Source of the DNA: Dipetalonema caudispina
Taxonomy: Eukaryota > Nematoda > Chromadorea > Rhabditida > Onchocercidae
Assembly: GCA_013365325.1 (NCBI GenBank)
Contig: JABVXV010000229.1
Span: 54,989 to 104,869, forward strand
Length of the DNA: 49,881 nt
Direction of reading: 5' to 3'
Under the pieces are notes generated by a model. That model did not search any database and was not told the origin of the DNA. It saw nothing but the letters and a program-made list of their open reading frames with translations. Every line of letters begins with the position of its first letter. Position 1 is the stretch's first letter. A program made the translations under genes and the position numbers. Shown here piece after piece: positions 25,996-37,224 of the stretch.

Positions 25996-26056
25996 TGACA
26001 TTGTCTTCTTGATTTACTAGGATTGTAAGTCATGCAGTAACATTATTCAGTTAAAT
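25996..26056. repeat. Diverged 60-bp duplication, copy 2 (just after nars-2 stop)
   Basis: Second copy of the block at 25607-25667, beginning nine bases after the TAA. It shares gacattgtcttcttgatt, agtcatgca and taacatta. Diverged but unmistakable. Confidence 0.8.
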
Positions 26057-26385
26057 TCTTCTTACAAACGTCCATTTCATATTTGCTCTGAAATCGAATT
26101 GCTGACAATTGCTTTATTATAGGACTTTACTCAGTATAATTTCTTTCTTGTTGGAAAATTTTCAATGTGTATGTTTTATCATGAAATCTTTAATTTTGAG
26201 ATTAGGCAAACGCTTAATTGTTTTCACAAAGTTTATAGATGAAAAGTGAAATTAGTTGATGAATTTGATTACTTGTCTTTTGCTGATATTTAAAAATAGG
26301 CTGTAAAATTACTGTGTCAATTTTGTAAAAACTATCACCTTCAATTCGTTGAATAAATTAGGTTTTTTTCTTGGTTTGCTGCTTA

Positions 26386-26953
26386 TTATATGCTTGCGTT
26401 TGACGGCACTTGTATTTCATTAGTTCCCGAACATTTCATCTGACCCGTTAAATCGGCTATTCTTCCATGCAAGTTGGCAGCATTTTCATTGTCTTCCAAC
26501 TTTGAGCTTTTACGACTACCACAATATCATACTCTACCCTCGGATATAATTCCGTTAGCTATTGTCACTCCAAGTAAATAATTTTCTAATATGTCACTCC
26601 GGAAATATGCAAGGAGACGGAATTGAGTTGAATGAACCACATTATTGTCATTTCAGGAATTTGCCATTTTTCATATTATCATAATACAATCTAATTCACT
26701 CTGAGAACAGTTCGTTTAAATAAGTAGGCGTTAGGAATGGTCAAACTCAAAAACAGGTAATGTTCCGTTGGTTTCTTCACATTTTTTTGCGCGAAATAAT
26801 GATGACTTACTCATTGTGCTTGTCAAGAAAGTCACAGATGAATGAACCTGATATCCATCGACAAAATAATTGGGAGTTCTGACGTTGCACTGTTATAACT
26901 TTTCCTCCATTCTTATCAGTAACACAGTCTGACCTACCTTTGCAGTTCCGAAA
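26386..26953 (-). other. Unrecognised open stretches on minus strand, possible gene overlapping POP5 exon 1
   Basis: Reading the minus strand, 26953-26811 is open (DKNGGKVITVQRQNSQLF, then WISGSFICDFLDKHN) and ends at a perfect GA|GTAAGT donor. An acceptor GTGGTAG at 26516 opens 26515-26386 in matching phase (KLEDNENAANLHGRIADL, then GTNEIQVPSNASI and stop). The segment is less AT-rich than nearby intergenic DNA. However, more than one minus frame is open across 26811-26930, no upstream exon was found, and no family is recognised. The 20-nt first exon of POP5 on the plus strand lies inside the proposed intron. It could be a real nested gene, a remnant, or chance. Confidence 0.3.
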
Positions 26954-28196
26954 TTAAATTTACGTCATAGTTCTGGATTTTCACTCCTTTTTTTGTTTTC
27001 TGCGTAATCTGGGGATAAATACTACATATTTAATTGGAAAGTTAGTGAGTTAAAATAGTAATTTTGATTAGCTACAAAGAAGGATTGGAATTCTTTTAAG
27101 ATATGTTTTGATGGATATATTATTTGATGAAGAAGGTGGTATAGTAACGGAATCGGCGATTTATGTAGCGCTTTGTAAACAGATTGAAATTCTCTTTGGT
27201 GATTATGGAATGGCAGCAGCGAAACTTTCACTAAGCGTTAAGGTATATTTACTGGTATCTTTGCTAAAAGTACGATCTCAAAAAATTATTTATCAAAATT
27301 GTTTTTTAAATATATATAGATGTTATATTTCATGTTTACTTCCTCTTTAATGGATAATACTATGCCAAGTATTTGTAAAGTAATGCAAAATATTTAAATC
27401 TTTCAGGTAAAGGAGTAATTCTTCACCATTCCTTACTAGGTAGTAATAAAACTGCTCAGTTGAGTAGGAAAGAAGATGTAATTTAGTTAAAATATGGGTT
27501 TAAAATCTGTTCATAAGCGGTTGCTTTTAGGTTTTCGATGCTGGGACAGCAACAACTATTGTCAGGATATCGAAGGAATTTGCACAGCGACTCCTTAGTG
27601 CAATACCATTTGTAAACACAATTGATGGTATACCGGCTGTACTGCAAGTGCTCTTTGTTGGTTAGATCATTCTTGCATATTTATAATGAAAGTGAAGAGA
27701 TAAAAGTCAAAGAAAATTTTAAAAAAATATTGGAAAATTATGATGACAGTGTGGCATTCAAAGGAAGGAAGGTTATTGATTGTTATCAACAGAGCAGTAA
27801 TAATAACAAATTGAATCGTCCAAGCATTTATTACTTTGCTGAAACGATTCATCCTTTCAGGTTCATCTATACGATCATGCCAGAGAGCATTGTTGAGGAT
27901 AAATCGGAAAAAATTGTATTCAAATTACGTAGCTGCAAAAACCGATGGTGAGGAAATGTTTTTTGCCAAAGCATATTAAAACATGGAATCTTTTTAAACT
28001 TACAGTTTACAATTATCTTTTGTACTTGTTTTAAGTATACAAAACATTTTTTTTTTTTTTGTTCTTGAAGACGTAACAATCAAAAAGGATGAGAAAATAT
28101 AAAATTTTTACATATTTAGGAGAAAAGAAAGATATAATGGAAGCTATACGAAGCGTAACCGGAAACGTGAAATTTGAAAATGTCTTAAGTGATTAA
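26737..28196 (+). CDS. POP5: Ribonuclease P/MRP subunit POP5
   Basis: POP5 is a small protein of nuclear RNase P and RNase MRP, needed for tRNA 5' processing and rRNA maturation. Exons: 26737-26756, 27101-27242, 27531-27660, 27861-27947, 28120-28196; 151 residues (human 163). The short first exon gives MVKLKN and joins exon 2 to make the family start MV-K-N-RYVLMDILF. Then come GDYGMAAAKLSLSVKVF, TTIVRISKEFAQRLLSAIPF, LQVLFVG and IRSCQRALLRINRKKL, matching the GTIRTCQKFLI and NRR stretch of human POP5. The C-terminus reads EEKKDIMEAIRSVTGN and lacks the long acidic tail of the mammalian protein. All phases agree. The start depends on the 20-nt exon; ATG at 27111 would lose the conserved N-terminus. 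Confidence 0.88.
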
Positions 28197-30114
28197 TTTA
28201 TAATTTTTACACTAGAATAACATCAATATATGATTCTGATACTTCAACAATGCATCTTTTAATGAATGATTACGGTCTCTTTCTTATTACACTTTCCTAT
28301 CATTATCATACGTCAATGTACTATTAATCGAAAAGAAGATAATAAAGAGAAATGAGTAGTCTTTCTTTTCCTTCTCAATTTCTCTTTTTGTTTCGTTCCT
28401 CCTAAACTAGTTTTTACTGCATTTATAATTGTCATATTGCCATTAGAAATTTCTCCTGAAATTCTTGTTTTCTTGTTTTCACCGATGTTTTCTTACACTT
28501 TCTTTTAATTCGAATAAAATGGCGCTTATTCCTTAATAATAATCTATAAATATGAAGATAGTTACTGCTTTATTCTTAGGACAATTTACCATTAATTATT
28601 GAGAATGAACTGATTTCTCGTACCGATACGGTTATGTATTTTGCATTGTCACAAAAAAGAGATATTTGATGTTAAACCATCCCATAAAATTTATCTGCTA
28701 ATTGAGTTGAGTTCACTTGATCTTCCATTATCTATCAGTTTTTCCAAAGTTTGTACATATTGTTTCTTTGATTATGTAATAAATATTATTTGCGCGATAA
28801 TTTTTATTCTCTTTTTAAAAGCTATCAGCTTATCTATGTTTAAGAAACTGTCAATAAATAGCTTAGATATAAATTTGAAATAGATCTCTGTTATATTTTA
28901 TGATGAACCAAATGAACTATCTGTACATTTGCTCGCAAACAGTTTAAATATATTTAAAATTTAATATTACATTTTCGAAGTAAAGAGGAATTCATTTTGC
29001 CATTTGAAAATTGTATGTTGCTTTTTTTGTTTTCATTTTTTTATCATTTATTTTACAATATGAATCTTATCTTTGATGCATAACTGATAATATTTCCATT
29101 AAAAGTTCAAAATTTCCCATTTCTCTTTTTTTTTCCTTTCGAAATGAATTACTATCCAAAAGATTGTATTGTCAATTTTCCATCTTTCCCTTTTTTCTGT
29201 TCATTAAATAATCGGAAGTTTTTTTCTTTTAGATGATTGTATAACTTTTTCTAACTTTCATTTCTTCAATTCCTATTTTCAGTGTTTCTCTTTCTTCAAA
29301 TTGTTTTTTTTTTTTTAAAAAAATAGAAAGAAAAATTCAAAAATATTTCATTATTTAAAAAAAAAAATTGACTGTTAAAATTATTGTTTTTTTTTTTTTT
29401 AATATGATATCTTTATACTTCTTCAATACTTATATCCTTTTATCCATTTCCATCGTTATTCTTTTTCAGTCCATTAATGCAAATATGAGTTGATAGACAT
29501 TATAAGTATAAAATTTTAGTTTATTCTATATCATTTTTCGATGTATAAAATCTTTTCAGATAATACATCTTTTATTAGTATTCATGCCATTTTTATAAAT
29601 TTTTGAAATGTTAAAAACTTGTCAGATCATTTATTAGATTTTTTTTGTTGGTTTAAAAACTTCTTTTCTTAAAATTTTCATTTTATTTTCAATTTATTTA
29701 TTGAATAAATATTTGTCCATTTTTTTAAATGTCGCTTTATATCAATTAGTATAAGCTGCAAAATGTCATGTAGTGTAAATTTTTTTTTTTTTTGTTATCA
29801 ATTCAATGATTTAATTTTTGGTTTTAAACAAACTTTCATTGTTCATGCAATTGGAAATATATCCGTAAGACCGTGCAAACCCATTAATGCAATCCTACAA
29901 TCTTTATCATTTTACTTTTCTTTTTAATTTATTTTGTCGGATTGTTTTTGTTAACGGTTTTGAGTACGGTCGTTTTAAGCGATATATTAATCATTCGAAT
30001 AGTCTGTAATTTGCTAAAATTTCAAATTTTAGGTGCATACTAAGGGCGAAAAATTAACAGTTCTATCACTTATTAGCAGATATCAGTCAAATTTTCAGTT
30101 TTCTATAAACCATT
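28197..30114. other. Intergenic region, AT-rich, no gene seen
   Basis: About 1.9 kb of AT-rich sequence with many T and A homopolymers (for example 29385-29400). Short open frames are composition-driven. No structured element or conserved coding was recognised. Confidence 0.6.
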
Positions 30115-32932
30115 ATGCTTCCGGATTCAGTGGAAACAAACAGTGAATCTATGCATGATGCTGTTTTTAAGGCCGCTGTTGATATAGTACAAAGTTTGCC
30201 GAAAAAAGGTTGTTATTTAATCTTAAACTTAACTCTAATTTTATTTAGAACAAGACTTTGATTGATGATTTAGCATATTGCAGCAATTATTATCGTCGTT
30301 GTTATAAATTTTGGAAATCTACCACATTTCATCCATCTAAACTTGATCTTACTTGAACTGAAGTAAAGTGATTTTGCAGTAGTAATTTGTGATTGGATTT
30401 TCAGGCGTGGTGAGCATTTCGTTGAATCAGAAATTACGACTTTATTCATTATTCAAGCAGGGAATGAATGGGAAATGTGACGTTCCATGTCCACCACTAT
30501 GGCATGCTGTTCATCGAATGAAATGGTAAATTACGTTTTCTTCAGCAAAATGACAAGGCTAAACAATAATATGAACGAAGGCTTCGGTAGATTTCGAAAA
30601 GCTAACATAGTTGAAAAATGATGCCTGAAGCCAAAGCTTGTTGTTCGACGGGTTGTATAGTTCTAAAGGAGCGAATTAAAGTTATTATTTAAATTTTCAC
30701 TTTAATAAGATAACTGTTTTTGAAAGGCATGCTTGGGATGCTCTCGGATCAATGGATTCATTGGAAGCGAAAAAAACATATGTCGCCGAATTGAAGAATA
30801 TTATCAATCGTGTACAATGTGAGTACGATATAGCAGAATTAGCAAAAGGAAGCGATGAACGAACGAAAGAATTATTAAAAGAAAAATTTTCCATTCTTGG
30901 ATACGGTATTTTCTTTTCTTTCGAAATTTGTAAAATATCTATAAAAATTAAATTCAGTTTTTGGGAAATTACCATGGAGTCATTGCCTTTGTGTAGTTGG
31001 ATAAAATCTATCTAATTTCTCCACTTTATATACGAAATTTATTACTGAACTGAAATTGTTCCATTTTTCATTTAATTACCTTGTTCCTTGTTGTAATGGA
31101 TACTTTGACATTGGACCAACTGTAAGATTTTCATGTTAAAAAATCATTTAAGTACATAATTATTTGTTTATTTACTTATTTTTTCAGATGTAAATAGCTT
31201 GAAAATAGGAGAAGATTCGGATTATTTTAGAAAGCAATCATGCAATATGGCTGACGAAGTTGAGAAAAACTACGAAATGAGAAAACACATGGTGAGTTAA
31301 GAAATTTGAATTTCCCAACGGTTTGTAGAAAGGGAAAAGAGGGGAGGGTATTAGCTAGTTAATAAATGACAAAAATCTTCCGATCTGTTCATCATTTTAT
31401 TTATTATTTTAACTACTGTAAGCTTTATTGAGGTTTTATATCTTGTTTTTTTCCTAAAATACTATTAATTAATTAATATGATCCTATAAAACTTGATTTG
31501 CATACTGATGTGCGCTGTGAGTTGACAACGATAACACCTAACTGTGGAGAAATATGAAATGTAATAGCCAAGAGATTCAAATATGCAAGTGGAAACATCT
31601 GGCATTATTTCAAAATAAGGATGAGGACTAGCTAGCTCACACCAGTAGCCTAATCGATCTTTGGATGAAACAATCAGTTCGATGATGAGTATCATGAGCC
31701 TCCTTTGTGGTCCATGATCCCACTAGGACACATGTGAAATTGAATAATTGAATAGTCTTGATAATTCTGGAATAGAAATATTAAGGGAAAATTTAAAGAT
31801 TTAGTTTTTTTTTCTATTAAAAAATGTGTAAATTACGACTTAAATCATTCATCTTTGAAATGAACTATTTGTAGAGTAGTAATGAAATGAATGAATTATC
31901 CGATCAGTGTTCAGAATCGAGCACCTCTACCGGTGAATATCTCGATGCAATTTGTTGCGATCATGTAAGCTTTTTCGATTTCCTGGATTACTTTTAAAGT
32001 AATTTACTTATTTGAGAAAGATTATTGATGTGGAGACTGAAGATAAAATGCTATTGATTTTATAACAGAATATGCTATGGATGTTAACTTTTAAAAAATT
32101 CATTCTCTTCAGGAGCCATGTATTCACCACCGGAAACAACCACCTAATCAAAGGTAAATATCGAATCAATTCCAATTTCAAATCTTTTCTTTTTTTTGCG
32201 TCTTCGAAGGTAAATGTTGTTTTTTGCATGGGGATGGACGTACATTTCAATGAAAAAAGAGTGTAATTCATTTATCATTGATGACTTAACTTCGCTATTG
32301 CAGTAATATACATAGTTGTAAATCTGAAAAAATTCAGTATGTCACATCTTTTGGCATTCTAATTAATGGCAACGTCTGATAAAATTTGAAGAAAATTTGA
32401 CGTTGCCAAACTAAAATGGGATTACTGGGTTTACGCTGCCTGGCCTTCATTCAGATTCCTGCTGTAAAGCAGACATTCCTTTATACGAAACTACTATAAC
32501 ATGTATTATACTTACTACAGTTTCCTCATGAATCTTTGCCAACTATTATCAGATCATCATTAGAACGGAATTGGAAGATCTTTAAAAGGGAGGACGGTTA
32601 CTCCAGTTAAATCTTTGGTAAGATTATGTAGACGTTAAGTTGATTGCAGGATGGACCACACGAATGATCATCATTGTTTCTCTTCTACTTCCGATTCAGA
32701 AAACTTGAAGATGATAATGCAACGACATCTGAAGATATTTGTCAGTTTGTTGATGTATCTGAGGCGTTTATTTGCTGCATTTCTGTCGAACTTTAAAAGA
32801 TCCATCAAAAATCGATGGAAGCTGGCAGCTTTCACAATCATTCTGCCATTTATTGCTTATTTTATTATGGCTATTTGTAATAGAAACGATAGATATTTTA
32901 TTAAGGTTCATCGTCACATTTCCTTATTATGA
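30115..32932 (+). CDS. maa-1: Membrane-anchored acyl-CoA-binding protein (ACBD5/MAA-1 type)
   Basis: Binds long-chain acyl-CoA esters; C. elegans MAA-1 acts in endosomal vesicle traffic and ACBD5 at peroxisomes. Exons: 30115-30208, 30405-30525, 30727-30905, 31188-31291, 31875-31964, 32113-32153, 32650-32932; 303 residues. The ACB domain fills residues 10-100: FKAAVDIVQSLPKKG, LRLYSLFKQGMNGKC, the W-x-x-W-like HRMKWHAWDALGSM and AKKTYVAELKNII, including the Tyr and Lys positions that contact CoA. A hydrophilic, acidic middle follows, then near the C-terminus a basic flank (KRSIKNRWK) and a hydrophobic helix (LAAFTIILPFIAYFIMAIC), which predicts a tail anchor with the ACB domain in the cytosol. 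Exons 5-6 are short and provisional. Confidence 0.88.
32367..32408. repeat. Short inverted repeat in maa-1 intron
   Basis: tggcaacgtc (32367-32376) and gacgttgcca (32399-32408) form a perfect 10-bp stem with a 22-nt AT-rich loop, in the last maa-1 intron. No known function. Confidence 0.7.
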
Positions 32933-33058
32933 ATTATAACATTCGCAAATTTTGTTGTTAGAACTTAATGAGTTTATTGTGCCTTACTTGTACTAAAAAT
33001 GATTGACACTTTGTTAATGCTCATCATCATACTTTCTTGTTATGAATTATAACCATCG
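32906..33058. repeat. Diverged duplication spanning the maa-1 stop codon
   Basis: The block ggttcatcgtcacatttcc then ttattatgaattataacattcg (about 32906-32945) recurs at about 33018-33058 as gctcatcatcatactttc then ttgttatgaattataaccatcg. The first copy includes the last codons and TGA of maa-1; the second is downstream and noncoding. Offset about 112 bp. Confidence 0.7.
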
Positions 33059-34080
33059 GTTACTGAGAATTCCCATCATTTCCGTTACATCTTTTTAAAG
33101 AACAAACACCAATAAAAAATTTCCATGCTCCAGTATCGGAAAAATCACCATTGCTTAATGTGTGGAATTTCAGCAGCCTACCAGAAAATCCGGACAAGAC
33201 ATGACCGTTCATCATCAATTATGTAGCTTTTTAGGAAGAAAACAAAGGTTTTCGAACTATTCTAAAAAACTTAAACCATGCAAGTAGGCCAGGTTCGTTG
33301 AATTTTCTTTTTTGTTACACAACATGCTTTCCATTTATAAAGTACCACAGATGAGGACGGAATATAACATTCGTAATTAGGTGTACCAAAATAAACTATA
33401 TGGAAATTAGTAATTCTGATAAACTGTTATCACATTATTTGAGCTAAATACGTCTCCTAATAAATTACAATGGTTAAATTTAAATTACAAAATTATTCAA
33501 TTTAACGCCCGATTGTGATACACAAATACATATCATATAGGATGGAATAACTCAGCCATTATAAATGTTAGTTCATTCCATGTCAGTTTCTGTTCATAAG
33601 TCTGTACGACAAAGGTTTGCAACCTCATCCCCCCCCACCGCACGGGAACATCCGAGCACCCCAACGCAACCGATCTTCCGGTTGCTATCAGGTCTCAACA
33701 ACTTCAACCGGTAGATCTCGCCAGGCAGCTCTTTTGATTTTATTTGGTGTCAGTATGCAAAAATATGATCTCTATTTTGGATGCATAAGTTTTCCTCTTC
33801 GAAAATATGTCATCTGATTTGCAATTACCGGGATTTCTTGGTAGATATGGTTTCTTGTCATGAATTTGAGATGTTCAGGGTATAGGATTTAAGAGGAATT
33901 AGTTAATAAGTAAGTGTAGTGAATAAGTTTTCGTGTACTTGCATATTATATAATACATTATCGGTTGCATCTTCTTCTTGCGCTTAAATAATCATTGGCT
34001 TGTTTTTATTCATTGTCGTTATTATTTTTTATCATTTAACCAGTTGTTTTAGCATTTTAATTAGCACGTAAAACAAATTT
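32933..34080. other. Intergenic region with a GC-rich patch
   Basis: Mostly AT-rich. A compact GC-rich patch at about 33617-33728 begins with a C-rich run (tccccccccacc) and includes aaccgatcttccggtt, an imperfect palindrome. A short plus-strand open stretch at 33133-33230 (HHCLMCGISAAYQKIR) has a Cys-x2-Cys look but no supporting exons. No gene can be supported. Confidence 0.5.
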
Positions 34081-35489
34081 ATGCATTCAAATGTTATCAT
34101 AATGGCTTCATCATCGGCGAGCACAGGTGACACAAAAATGACACTTCCAATGCGTAACGAATGCATTAAAGGTAATCAAACTATATAATTCTCGTCATTT
34201 GCATTTGATTGTGTTATTGTCTACAAATTAGATATTACTTTATAATTAAGGAAAAAGAAAAAATGATAGAATTGTTGAAATATTATACATATGCTTTCTC
34301 AAAGAAAGTTTTTGATTTAAAGTTATATCAAAAATATTGGAGTAGTTGCATTCATCATTATGTCTATTTATCAAGTTATCTCGTATAACATGTCTTCTCA
34401 TGGTGATCAAAATATAGTTACGATTGCATCGAAATATTTCAAAAATAGAGAGCTTGCAATATCAAGCATAGAATTACTCTAATAATTTAATGTTTATAGA
34501 TGCAAATGTACAGTTATTGTTAACGAAGATTGATAATTTGGAGCAGATGAAAGGAGCAGTGAGTGAAACGTTGCTAGATGTTGTTGATAAAAGAATAGCA
34601 TATCCCAAACTGATCACTTCGTACGTTTCTGAAGCTGGGAAATTCAGAATGAAAAGAATGGTTAGTTGTTCTCGTAGTTTGAAGATTGTCTTTTAGTTAA
34701 TCTGTGATTTATTTCATCTAGAAAGGAGCATTTGTGGATTTATTCTTTCAAATTTGGTAAAGAAAGTTAATGCTGAGAATTGCATGATGAATTATTAAAA
34801 TGGAAATTTTTTTTCCATATTCCATATCTAAGAGAATTATGTCGAAAAATTGCTATTAGGAGCTTTATCATTTAAAGTAGCTCCATCGAATGCTGGACCA
34901 TAGGTAATGTGACTTCGTGACATTTTGAAACATATCAATGAAAAGATAGTGGTCCATGCTGTCGCATGTCTATAGGGATTTATGCTTTTTCCTAGAAATG
35001 ATTTTTGTTTACTGCTTACTGAGAGGGAAGCCGGTATTATGCAATGATACATTAGAAATAAGGAATATTTTAAGCGAAGATAATAAGCGTCGTATCTGAT
35101 TTATCACATCAGCAAACAACAAAAAAGGTCAATACCAAATTTAATAAATTAACATTAAGTTGTGCTAAATTTAATAGAATAAAAACAGGAAGAAGCGGAA
35201 TTAGTGTGGAATGAAGAATCTATGAGAAAAAAGGATGTCGAAAAGATGATGGAGATGATTAATAAAGTGAAAGAAACTGAAAAGGAAAACAATGCACTTC
35301 TCTATCGTCTTGAAGAGGTCTGCTTTTCAATTTCCCCTTTTTCGTACGTTCTAGTTCGCTTACTTATTCAAGTTTCCTTACTTGGCAGAAAATATTTCTC
35401 TTTTCTTTTTTTAGTTGGAGAGACAGAACGAAGAACTTGAGAAAACAGCGAAAATGAACGATAAAACTATCAGGAACATGATTTATTGA
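34081..35489 (+). CDS. Small coiled-coil protein, unknown function
   Basis: Four phase-consistent exons, 34081-34171, 34500-34660, 35189-35317 and 35415-35489, encode 151 residues. The N-terminus is short and Ser/Thr-rich (a second Met at codon 8 is an alternative start). The rest is rich in Glu, Lys, Met and Leu with heptad-like spacing: LLLTKIDNLEQMKGAVSETL, then KKDVEKMMEMINKVKETEKE and LEERQ-type residues (LYRLEELERQNEELEKTAKM). There is no signal peptide, transmembrane segment or catalytic motif. A helical dimerising adaptor or complex subunit is plausible, but I do not recognise the family. Same orientation as maa-1 (1.1 kb upstream) and vha-14 (1.7 kb downstream). Confidence 0.7.
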
Positions 35490-37224
35490 CTGTTAATTGT
35501 ATACTGAATTTCAGTTCTGTTTTTGATATTTTATGAATTGTATTATTGGTACCAGCCGTTAATTTTGTTTGATTTGTGTTTATGTCAAGCAAAATATTTA
35601 TCATATTTGCTTCCGGTAAGATTATTATAAAGTAAATGATGAGAAATACCTGGATTTGATCACTAGTTCTTAAAAAGGATTTCTGTTGACGATATTTGAA
35701 GCAAATGTTTAACAATTACATTCTATAATTTCCCTTTGGTTGCTGAAAGTCATGATATATTATAATTTATTACCAACTATGCATTATATATAGATATATG
35801 TAAAGCTACTCACCGTTCTTTTTTTTTTTTTCGGATTGAGCTAGTAATCCGATCAGGATATTTTACATCGTTTGAAATACAATTGTGTTACCGGGTTCAA
35901 GTATTATGGATATTTTTCAATTGAAATTGTAAATTATATACTTTATACAATGCATACAATTACTTATAATCAATATATAATATGTTTTGATCATTGAATT
36001 TTTTCCCTCAATTTTCTTATTTACATGCATAGGTTTATTATGCATTTTGTACTTTTCATTTATAACAGACAAATAACGATTTGATCAATCGTTCCTACGT
36101 ATATCCTATTTAAATGACTGATGAAACTTTCAGTTGGAATTTTCGAAATTTTGATTCAAATTTAATACCAATATTTTCTACAGTAAATACGTTATATTTA
36201 AACAATTTTCATGAATTATCTATTTGAGGAAAAAAAAAGAAGAAACGGAATAAATAGCTATTAAAGATGGAGATGTTTTAGTGAAGAGATTATTCGTTCT
36301 GTTTTTCTTAAAGAATTCATCTTCAAAAAATATTGATGGTGAAAGGTAGAATATTGTATCTGATCATTTATTGATTTAAACTATTCATTTGTAATTCGAT
36401 AAAAATGATGTATGGAATAAACAATCCGTATCAAATATTATATGATCAAAAATATCACAGAAATGAAAATTGAAATTGGAATTTTTCGTATGAAAATTTT
36501 ATTTCAGCAACGTTTCCTTACATTTACATTTGCCGCCACTGTGATTTTTTCCCCTGTTTCAGGGTATTTTGTTTAGACGATCAATTACTGATCTTCGGTT
36601 TGATTGTCCATTGTATTATAAGATAAGTTGTTCCGGATTTGTAAATTCTGGTGATTACGAGTATTAATTTACTTGAAAATTCATTGATTCATGTATTACT
36701 CTTGTTTAATTGCTAATTTAAAATTATTTAATAAATGCATTGAATTGATTTACTTCAGCAAAAATTGTAATTCATATATTAGTCATAATAAGAAATGATT
36801 ATACTTGCCAAGTATTTTTAATATTATTTTATTAATACATATATGAAATATGAAAATCTTATAGTACTACTACTACTACTACTTACTATTCTTTAGATAA
36901 TTATAGTATATTTTCTCATTTTTCAATGGTTTTGTATAGGATACAAGAATTAAATAATAATTTCCGATTTTTTATTTCTGTTAACTTTACTTCACTTCCA
37001 ATTAATTATTTTCTTCTATATTGCTTCCGACAGAATTTTGGAATAATTTTGTATTGTTCTACGTTTACGCATTATTTTTCTCTATTTCATTACTTATATT
37101 CTACGTGTATGTAAAGTTATTTAGATACGCTATTTGTAATATATTTAATATCAGATATATTTTTGAATGCTTTTTCTTTCAGGTACACGTAATATCTAAC
37201 GGAATAAACGAAATCGTTAGTTAG
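35490..37224. other. Intergenic region and vha-14 leader
   Basis: AT-rich with no recognisable gene. Just upstream of the vha-14 start a TTTCTTTCAG acceptor-like site ends at about 37183 and is followed by a short untranslated stretch to the ATG. It could be a trans-splice (spliced leader) acceptor or a 5' UTR intron end. Confidence 0.55.

Noticed and set aside
26529..26660. Minus-strand stretch reading FRLLAYFRSDILENYLLGVT.
   Set aside because: It ends in a stop, lacks a matching donor phase and lies in the proposed intron; treated as chance.
27622..27951. Open frame overlapping POP5 that appeared to continue the protein after a frameshift (VRSFLHIYNES...).
   Set aside because: The POP5 exon ends at a donor (27660) and resumes at 27861 with IRSCQRALL, which matches the family and keeps phase. 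The apparent continuation is intron sequence, so there is no frameshift.
31465..31695. Minus-strand open frame within a maa-1 intron (CELASPHPYFEIM).
   Set aside because: No family recognised and no exon signals; could be an old repeat but nothing supports it.
33133..33230. Zinc-finger-like peptide CLMCGISAAYQK downstream of maa-1.
   Set aside because: Only one Cys pair, no further finger and no splice-consistent neighbours.
34837..35052. Minus-strand open frame in the intron of the coiled-coil gene.
   Set aside because: No recognisable domain, no splice partners; probably chance in a less AT-rich stretch.
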